From: Pseudomonadota bacterium
GTDB lineage: Bacteria; Pseudomonadota; Alphaproteobacteria; UBA2136; JASBTF01
Direction of reading: 5' to 3'
Assembly: GCA_030148545.1 (NCBI GenBank)
Contig: JASBTF010000002.1
Coordinates: 299,218-363,217 of the forward strand
Length of the DNA: 64,000 bases
In this document: in pieces, positions 58,719 through 64,000 of the stretch
Position numbering within the stretch: the first letter of the stretch is position 1
Layout of the letters: every line of letters begins with the position of its first letter
Translations under genes and position numbers: made by a program
The notes under the pieces: generated by a model
What the model saw: the letters and a program-made list of their open reading frames with translations, nothing else
Told to the model about the DNA's origin: nothing
Database searches by the model: none

Positions 58719-60033
58719 TAAGCAACGGCGACCAAGCGGGGTCGCTGGCATTGCTTGGGGTTTCCACCTTACGCAAGTTATAACCAGTCAGGTCAATGGT
58801 GTAGATATGGGTATCGTTACCTTCCTGACGGGCGAAGGAAATCACACGACCATTTGGTGACCACGTTGGTGATTCATCGAGGAAACTATCGGTCAGCAGG
58901 CGCTCTTCGCGGCCTTCAGGGTCAATCACCCCAATGTGGAAGGTGCTGCCAAGTTGCTTCACAAACGCAATCAGGTCGCCACGTGGGCTCCACACCGGTG
59001 CGTAGTAACGGCCTTTACCATAGGTCAGGCGGCGCACGCGGTTACCATCGGCATCCATAATGTACAGCGCAGGGCGGCCTCCACGGTCGGAGTTAAACAC
59101 AATTTGCTTACCATCGGGGCTAAAGCTTGGTGAGGTATCAATCCCGCGGTGGAAGGTCAGGCGCGTCAGCTGCTTGTTCTTCAGGTTCATGCGGTAAATT
59201 TCGCTATTGCCTTCATGGCCTTTGGTGAGTGTCATCACCACGTTTTTACCGTTTGGCGCAAAACGAGGAGAACTATTCAAGCCTTCAAAATCACCGACCA
59301 AACTTTGTTGACCCGTTGGCAGGTCTAGCAGGTATAAGCGCGGGAAACCGTTGGCATAGCTCATGTAAATAATCTTCTGCACATTCGGGTTAAAGCGCGG
59401 GGTGAGCACCAAGTGGCTACCATCGGTCAGGCATTGGTAGTTGCCACCATCTTGGTCCATCACGCACAGGCGTTTGCGGGTGTGGCCATTGGCTGCTGGC
59501 TCTTCACCAATATGCACAATACGCGTGGTAAAGTGGCCTTTTTCACCGGTTAAAGCTTCATAAACATCGTCGGAAATACGGTGCGCAATGTGGCGCCAAA
59601 ACTGGGCCGAAACCGTATAGCGGCGGCCTACCAGTTGCTTTTCGCCATGCACATCAAACAAGCGGTACTCTACCCGAATTTGCGGCTGGCCATCGGCACC
59701 ATACAACACCTGTACGTTACCGGAAATAAGCCCAACCACGTTAATCAACCGCCAATCAGCAAACTGTGGCCCTTGTTGAGCAACGGACTCAGCCGATTGC
59801 AAATACGCCTGCTGGTCGGTTACATCAAACAGGGTGGAGTTCAGCAAGTTGTTGGCCACTACTTGGCGCAGTTGCTCGCCCACTTGTTTGGCTTGGTCAG
59901 TATCGCCATAAAAGTCCACCAACGCCAGCGGCATTGGGTCGGTATTTGGGTTGTTCAAATCAATACGAATGCGCGCTTCGGCCGCAAGTGTGGAGCAGAG
60001 AATAAGTAGTGTAGAGAGAGCAATGCGTATCAT
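58714..60033 (-). CDS. tolB: Tol-Pal system beta-propeller protein TolB
   Basis: Periplasmic protein linking TolA to Pal and OM lipoproteins. 439 residues from MIRIALSTLLILCSTLAAEARIRIDLNNP, a signal peptide with the start preferred over a GTG 9 nt earlier. N-terminal alpha/beta domain, then WD-like blades: SSPRFAPNGKNVVMTL, TSPSFSPDGKQIVFNSDRGGRPALYIMDADG, YAPVWSPRGDLIAFVK, SPTWSPNGRVISFAR. Its last codons lie in repeat copy E. pal is not found downstream within this strand's run. Confidence 0.97.
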   Translation of the reverse strand: MIRIALSTLLILCSTLAAEARIRIDLNNPNTDPMPLALVDFYGDTDQAKQVGEQLRQVVANNLLNSTLFDVTDQQAYLQSAESVAQQGPQFADWRLINVVGLISGNVQVLYGADGQPQIRVEYRLFDVHGEKQLVGRRYTVSAQFWRHIAHRISDDVYEALTGEKGHFTTRIVHIGEEPAANGHTRKRLCVMDQDGGNYQCLTDGSHLVLTPRFNPNVQKIIYMSYANGFPRLYLLDLPTGQQSLVGDFEGLNSSPRFAPNGKNVVMTLTKGHEGNSEIYRMNLKNKQLTRLTFHRGIDTSPSFSPDGKQIVFNSDRGGRPALYIMDADGNRVRRLTYGKGRYYAPVWSPRGDLIAFVKQLGSTFHIGVIDPEGREERLLTDSFLDESPTWSPNGRVISFARQEGNDTHIYTIDLTGYNLRKVETPSNASDPAWSPLLK

Positions 60034-60071
60034 GGTGAGCACTTTAGCCTTTTTTATGTTTTATATCTAGG

Positions 60072-60434
60072 TTAGCCTGAGAAGTATAAATCAAGCAGTT
60101 TAAATTTTTCGTATTTATCGCTCGGGATAGGCAGTGGAATTGCCTTACGCACCGCCCGCAGGATCGAGTTATCATAAAATTGATGGCCGCTGCTTTTTAC
60201 TATACGTAAACTTTTAATGGTACCGTCACGTTTTAGCGTCAGTTTTACCCGTGCCTTCAGCTGTTCGATGTTTGAAATTCCTGGCGGGCGAAGCCAATGG
60301 CGCTCAATATGCTGTTTAATAGCTTGTGTAGTTGTCACTATATCAATATTAGGTTGATTCAAATCAGGGTGAACCTGTGTCTCAGCAGTTACTGAAAAGA
60401 ATAATAGTGGAGTAATAAGTAAGTATTTTAACAT
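60072..60434 (-). CDS. secreted duplicate of the TolA C-terminal domain
   Basis: 120 residues from ATG 60434. Signal peptide MLKYLLITPLLFFSVTAET, then about 95 residues that align without gaps to the end of the adjacent TolA: IKQHIERHWLRPPGISNIEQLKARVKLTLKRDGTIKSLRIVKSSGHQFYDNSILRAVRKAIPLPIPSDKYEKFKLLDLYFSG. It lacks the TolA membrane anchor and long linker, so it would be free in the periplasm. It arose by tandem duplication within tolA-tolB. Function unknown. Confidence 0.88.
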   Translation of the reverse strand: MLKYLLITPLLFFSVTAETQVHPDLNQPNIDIVTTTQAIKQHIERHWLRPPGISNIEQLKARVKLTLKRDGTIKSLRIVKSSGHQFYDNSILRAVRKAIPLPIPSDKYEKFKLLDLYFSG

Positions 60435-60452
60435 GATTATCAACGTATATAG

Positions 60453-61346
60453 CTACCCAGCAAAATAAAGATCCAATAGCTTAAATTTTTCATATTTTTC
60501 GGTAGGAATTGGTAATGGCACTGCTTTACGCACCGCACGCAACAAAGATTTGTCATAAAATGGCTGACCACTTCCTTCTAATAAACGTAAACTTTGAATG
60601 GTGCCATCGCGGTTTAGCACTACCTCCACACGTGCCCGCAGCTGGTCACTGTTCAACAACCCCGGTGGGCGGTACCAATGGCGCTCAATATGCTGTTTAA
60701 TAATAGCCACCTCAGCCATTTCTGCCACGGTGAGCTGGCCCACAGGGGCATCGGCCACTACAGGTTTGGCAGCTACCTCGGCCTTGGCAGTATTTTCTTC
60801 TTCTAGGTTCTTAATAAAATCCAACGCAGCAAGAAAATCATCCGGGTTTTGCACCACCTTAGCCTCATCATCAACACTGCTAATCACCGCTTCTTTATCG
60901 GGTGTTTTATCCAGTTTTTCGGGGCGGCTTTCTTCAATTACTGGTGCAGGCTTAGGCTCAGGCTTTGGTTCTGGTTTGGCCGGTACCGGTTCGGGCTTGG
61001 TAATTTTTGGCGCTTCTGGCTTGCTTTCTGGCGGTGTAATAGCCTGTACCTCTGCTTTTGGTTCTTGCTTAACAGGCTCAGGTTTAGGCTGAGGCTTTGG
61101 CGCCTCCTTAGGTGCAGCACTGCTTTGCGTGCGCACAGGCTGTGGTGGGGTAGGCGGCTGCTTGGGCTGAGGCTTTGGCTCGTCGGGCGCTTTCTCGGTT
61201 ACCAAGCGCACGGTAATGGCTTTCACCTCTGGTTCAGGGAATAGCTCGGGGAACTGCACCATCAAAAATACCAGCATGGCGCCATGCAACAAAAGCGAAA
61301 AGATAAAGCCTTGGCGCATGGGGGTGGCTTGTGGAGTGTGGTACAT
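60453..61346 (-). CDS. tolA: Tol-Pal energy-transducing protein TolA
   Basis: 297 residues. One N-terminal TM with the SxxxH motif that meets TolQR (FSLLLHGAMLVF). A long Pro/Lys/Glu linker (about residues 50-150, PKPQPKQPPTPPQPV, PKPEPKPEPKPAPV) and a C-terminal TonB-like domain (IKQHIERHWYRPPGLLNSDQLRARVEVVLNRDGTIQSLRLLEGSGQPFYDKSLLRAVRKAVPLPIPTEKYEKFKLLDLYFAG). It spans the periplasm to TolB and Pal at the division site. Confidence 0.93.
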   Translation of the reverse strand: MYHTPQATPMRQGFIFSLLLHGAMLVFLMVQFPELFPEPEVKAITVRLVTEKAPDEPKPQPKQPPTPPQPVRTQSSAAPKEAPKPQPKPEPVKQEPKAEVQAITPPESKPEAPKITKPEPVPAKPEPKPEPKPAPVIEESRPEKLDKTPDKEAVISSVDDEAKVVQNPDDFLAALDFIKNLEEENTAKAEVAAKPVVADAPVGQLTVAEMAEVAIIKQHIERHWYRPPGLLNSDQLRARVEVVLNRDGTIQSLRLLEGSGQPFYDKSLLRAVRKAVPLPIPTEKYEKFKLLDLYFAG

Positions 61347-61364
61347 GGCGTGTGTTGTAGTAGC

Positions 61365-61802
61365 TTACTTTGGCGGAATCGTCACCAAGCCAATGTCGGT
61401 CAAACCTGCGGTTTGTAGCGCGCTCATCACTTGCATCACGCGACCGTAGGCAACACCTTGGTCGGCACGTAGCATAATGGCAGCGTTAGGCCGCACGTTA
61501 CGAATCGCCTGTAAGCGCTTGCCCAAATCAGCTTCATCCACCGGCTGGGTTTGCAAGTAAACTTCCCCGCCTGATTTAATACTTACCTGAATCGGCTCTT
61601 CAGTATCAGGCAGCGGTTTGTTCGCCGCTTCTGGCAGGTCAATGTCCACACCTTGGGTCAGCATGGGCGCGGTGATCATAAACACCACCAGCAATACCAA
61701 CATAACATCCACAAACGGCGTAACGTTAATGTCGCTCATTTGTGGTTTGCTGTAGCGAGAGCGGCGCCCACCGCGCCCGCCAGAAAGTAAAGGCCCAGCC
61801 AT
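61365..61802 (-). CDS. tolR: Tol-Pal proton-channel protein TolR
   Basis: 145 residues of the ExbD/TolR family. One TM with the proton-carrying Asp in [26 protein letters not shown], then a periplasmic domain ([68 protein letters not shown]). The start overlaps the tolQ stop by one base. Confidence 0.97.
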   Translation of the reverse strand: MAGPLLSGGRGGRRSRYSKPQMSDINVTPFVDVMLVLLVVFMITAPMLTQGVDIDLPEAANKPLPDTEEPIQVSIKSGGEVYLQTQPVDEADLGKRLQAIRNVRPNAAIMLRADQGVAYGRVMQVMSALQTAGLTDIGLVTIPPK

Positions 61803-62536
61803 TAAGCTGCCTCCTTTTTAGCGCTCGTCTTTTTTAGGCTTTTTACGTCGGCACCTTCATGCTGAATTTGCATGGCGGCCAAAAATTCATCGCAGAATGC
61901 TTCCAAACGTGCGCTGTAACGGCCCAAACTACTCGATAGACGGTTATACGCAATAACAGCAGGAATCGCTGCAAACAAGCCAATCGCCGTCGCAAGCAAA
62001 GCCTCGGCAATACCCGGTGCTACAACCGCCAAGCTGGTGTTGTTGGTAGCCCCAATGTTCTGGAAACTATTCATAATACCCCACACAGTACCCAGCAAAC
62101 CAATAAACGGCGCGCTAGATGCCACAGTGGCAAGGAAAGGTAGGCCTTTTTCCAAGTTTTCCATGTCGCGCGTCATCGCTGCGTCCATTAGGCGGCGGGC
62201 ACGCTCAATACCACTCACATGCAGCTGTACTTCGCCAGTGTCTACTGTGGCTTCGCGCTTGGCCTCCTGTGTGCCAATAATAAACAACCGCGCCAAAGCA
62301 TGGTCGGCATGTTCAGGTTTGGTATCTTGGTAGCTTTGGGCCACGCCACGGTTGTTCCAAAAGGCATCTTCAAATGCGCTTGCTTGCTTGTGCGCTTTGC
62401 CTAGTTGGCGGCCTTTGCTGAACCACATGCTCCATGCCCAAACGGACATACCCAGCAGCACCAACATCACTCCTTTAACAAAAATATCGGCTTGTAAAAA
62501 CAGACTCAAAATTGACAAATCGGTGGAGTGATCCAT
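61802..62536 (-). CDS. tolQ: Tol-Pal motor protein TolQ
   Basis: 244 residues of the MotA/TolQ/ExbB family with three TM helices. Signature FLATVASSAPFIGLLGTVWGIMNSFQNIGATNNTSLAVVAPGIAEALLATAIGLFAAIPAVIAYNRL. With TolR it uses the proton gradient to drive TolA for outer-membrane constriction. First gene of tolQ-tolR-tolA-dup-tolB. ybgC, often upstream, is missing. Confidence 0.97.
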   Translation of the reverse strand: MDHSTDLSILSLFLQADIFVKGVMLVLLGMSVWAWSMWFSKGRQLGKAHKQASAFEDAFWNNRGVAQSYQDTKPEHADHALARLFIIGTQEAKREATVDTGEVQLHVSGIERARRLMDAAMTRDMENLEKGLPFLATVASSAPFIGLLGTVWGIMNSFQNIGATNNTSLAVVAPGIAEALLATAIGLFAAIPAVIAYNRLSSSLGRYSARLEAFCDEFLAAMQIQHEGADVKSLKKTSAKKEAA

Positions 62537-62632
62537 AGGGTTCCCTAATCCTTATTGGTTGTGTGATCAAATATGGTCATGTTTATACCAAAGCTTACAC
62601 TTAAATACCACGACAATAACCCCTTGAAACGT

Positions 62633-62662
62633 CGAAAGGGAGAGCTTTAGCTCTCCCTTTCG
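62633..62662. terminator. terminator hairpin upstream of tolQ, downstream of the lipoprotein gene
   Basis: GAAAGGGAGAGCT / AGCTCTCCCTTTC long perfect stem, 8 nt beyond the lipoprotein stop on the minus strand. The T tract is poor, so it may rather be a stabilising or processing hairpin. Confidence 0.7.
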
Positions 62663-62670
62663 TAATCAGT

Positions 62671-62976
62671 TCATGCCGGCAGCGGCACATCGTGAATGAT
62701 ACGGCCATTATGGTCGTGCACCATCACGCGATTACCGCGAATAGTAACCCACAGGTCATGTTCGCTGGCATCTTGCAGCACACGAGCTAGCCGTGTGTCT
62801 ACGTTGATGATGCGTGATCCTTGGCGCTCGCTAAACAGTGTAGCCTGACCATTGCTGAGGAAAGTTACTTCCCCAGTGTAGTTATAGCTACGCAGTTCGC
62901 CAGTCGTGCCACAAGCAGTGACAGATACAGCCAACACGGCCACAGCGACGATTTTTTGAATTTTTTTTGTAAGCAT
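62671..62976 (-). CDS. small lipoprotein of unknown function
   Basis: 101 residues. Lipoprotein signal MLTKKIQKIVAVAVLAVSVTAC with Cys at 22. A short beta-rich domain follows (YNYTGEVTFLSNGQATLFSERQGSRIINVDTRLARVLQDASEHDLWVTIRGNRVMVHDHNGRIIHDVPLP). No family recognised. Its own terminator-like hairpin separates it from tolQ. Confidence 0.8.
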   Translation of the reverse strand: MLTKKIQKIVAVAVLAVSVTACGTTGELRSYNYTGEVTFLSNGQATLFSERQGSRIINVDTRLARVLQDASEHDLWVTIRGNRVMVHDHNGRIIHDVPLPA

Positions 62977-63110
62977 TTTACTTCTCCCAATGCCTCCATG
63001 TCTTCAATCCCCACATTCTGTGGATTGTGAAAACGGGAAGGCCCACGCATTTTGCGGGGCAGGGGTAGTCTTGTATAAATAAGTAGGGCGCGTTTTGCGG
63101 ATTACAAGTG

Positions 63111-63518
63111 TTAACTCGTAAAAATAGGTGGTAGCTTGGCAATCAGTCGCGTTTGCAAACTTTCAGGCCGTTCCTTTTTAGCAATAGCACCATGTGTATT
63201 GGCCTTAAACTGCTGCGCAAATTGGAGCACATCCGGCACATGCTCGGGCAATACATCGGCAAATACGTAGCTGTGCTTACCCGGTGTAGCAATGGTGAGG
63301 GTCGCAGGGCGCTTGCACACGCCATGGCAGCCAGCTTGGCGCAGGCGAATATCCACCGCTATGTCAGCCTGTTGTAGCAGCGCGTGCTGCAACGCTTTAA
63401 ACAAATCTGGGCCCGGTGTGTCGCCAGTATTTTCGGTTGGTTTGCACTTACCACACACAAAAATTTGCACCGTTTGCGCGTTTAAAGTTTCTGCTGTGGG
63501 GGTAATTTCAACCGGCAT
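63111..63518 (-). CDS. DUF1636-like thioredoxin-fold metal-binding protein
   Basis: 135 residues with four Cys in two pairs, VCGKCK near the N-terminus and AGCHGVCKRPATLTI in the middle, followed by HSYVFADVLPEHVPDVLQFAQQ. This is the pattern of DUF1636 and 2Fe-2S thioredoxin-like proteins, often near cobalamin genes, none of which are visible here. The C-terminus (ERPESLQTRLIAKLPP) is also family-like. Confidence 0.8.
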   Translation of the reverse strand: MPVEITPTAETLNAQTVQIFVCGKCKPTENTGDTPGPDLFKALQHALLQQADIAVDIRLRQAGCHGVCKRPATLTIATPGKHSYVFADVLPEHVPDVLQFAQQFKANTHGAIAKKERPESLQTRLIAKLPPIFTS

Positions 63519-63630
63519 GGCGTTAGATTAACAAATTTATCGCCCAGCACTACCAAAATTATTGACGTTACCGGCAAACAGTCGCATTGTGCCGCAACTA
63601 TTCAGTCCTTTTTGTCAGGGAGAGACACCC

Positions 63631-63960
63631 GTGATTCTTTTTTTAGCGCCCAAACAGCGCCTAATTACTGCTCTGATCACAGGGTCTGCACTGGTTCTTG
63701 CGCCTCTTGCTATGCATGAAACTGTCATAGAGCGTTACGCCGACATGATTCCCGCAAGCTGGGGTGATGTAATTAGCGCGCGCGAAGGTGAAGATGACCA
63801 AGGCCGCTATACCGTGTGGTTCACGCTGGCCAATGGCTGGGTTATTCCGGTTTGCTGCCAACCACGCCCACCGGGTGAACGGCAAAATAGCCAACCACCG
63901 TGGTGGCGTGACCGTAAACGTTTGCTGAAGAAAGTACTTGGCACGCCCGGCCTTGCTTAA
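63631..63960 (+). CDS. small exported protein of unknown function
   Basis: 109 residues from GTG 63631, which follows GGGAGAG by 7 nt; the ORF track start (TTG 63562) has no site. The N-terminus MILFLAPKQRLITALITGSALVLAPLA looks like a signal peptide or anchor. The short middle has Trp and paired Cys (NGWVIPVCCQPRPPG), ending basic (WWRDRKRLLKKVLG). A terminator follows. No family recognised. Confidence 0.65.
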   Translation: MILFLAPKQRLITALITGSALVLAPLAMHETVIERYADMIPASWGDVISAREGEDDQGRYTVWFTLANGWVIPVCCQPRPPGERQNSQPPWWRDRKRLLKKVLGTPGLA

Positions 63961-63964
63961 TACC

Positions 63965-64000
63965 CAACACCCCTGCTTTGCGGGGGTGTTGGCGCCTTTT
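63965..64000 (+). terminator. rho-independent terminator at window end
   Basis: CCAACACCCC-tgctttgc-GGGGGTGTTGG followed by CGCCTTTT to the last base shown. Confidence 0.85.

Noticed and set aside
60849-61244. 131-codon plus-strand ORF opposite tolA
   Set aside because: Leu/Trp/Arg-rich antisense of the Pro/Lys linker; shadow frame.
1-64000. CRISPR array, prophage, IS element or toxin-antitoxin module
   Set aside because: No regularly spaced repeats, no transposase, integrase or phage genes, and no recognisable toxin pair were seen on either strand.

Overview
This 64 kb window is a chromosomal segment of a flagellated Gram-negative bacterium, most probably an alphaproteobacterium of uncertain order. 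Pointers to that group are a MotE-like (COG3334) protein and a small bitopic protein directly downstream of fliM, a Cys-free L31, an L28 of alphaproteobacterial type, and the fliF-fliG-fliH-fliN-motA and tol layouts. The tRNA-His keeps the G-1:C73 pair, so the organism probably lies outside the alphaproteobacterial clade that lost it. Codon use and base composition look even throughout. I see no prophage, transposase, integrase or CRISPR array.

Layout. 0-2.5 kb: 3' part of rpsB, tRNA-His, tRNA-Ile, rlmH, rsfS. 2.7-23.3 kb: first flagellar region. It holds a TPR-SGNH protein beside a large flagellin, then fliF-fliG-fliH-fliN-motA, rnr, a small unknown gene, fliM-(bitopic protein)-motE, convergent fliI-fliJ, cheW, and a stator cluster with two MotB-like proteins plus an 884-residue periplasmic protein. 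rpmE and rpmB sit among these. 23.7-28.2 kb: PAP2 phosphatase, an unknown gene, an ArnT-type glycosyltransferase and a pair of small unknown genes. 28.3-36.6 kb: rnhA, yqgE, rlmE, a double-ATPase ABC protein, then yfgM-bamB-rnpB-der. 36.6-45.2 kb: two small membrane-protein loci and a shortened dcw cluster (mraZ-rsmH-ftsL-ftsI-murE-ftsW-murG) that lacks murF, mraY and murD. 45.3-52.5 kb: second flagellar region with fliO, a histidine phosphatase, fliP and flhX on the minus strand and fliK-flgD-flgE on the plus strand. 52.6-58.5 kb: folD, a FAD oxidoreductase, an MscS channel, ruvC-ruvA-(unknown)-ruvB. 58.7-64 kb: tolQ-tolR-tolA-(TolA C-domain duplicate)-tolB, a lipoprotein, a DUF1636-like protein and a small exported protein.

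The most unusual signal is non-coding. A family of intergenic elements has five copies of about 80-180 nt plus two fragments. Each copy folds into successive hairpins. The last hairpin keeps an invariant GGC-TTT-GCC tip while its lower stem sequence changes on both sides together, as compensatory changes would. One copy is enlarged with additional hairpins, and another lies inside a duplication of the rnpB terminator. A second, unrelated dispersed element of about 100 nt occurs twice. Other points of note are two facing arrays of TGGGA boxes (probable MraZ operators) around a perfect DnaA box upstream of mraZ, a MotB paralogue whose ion-binding Asp is replaced by Gly, and a stand-alone secreted copy of the TolA C-terminal domain.
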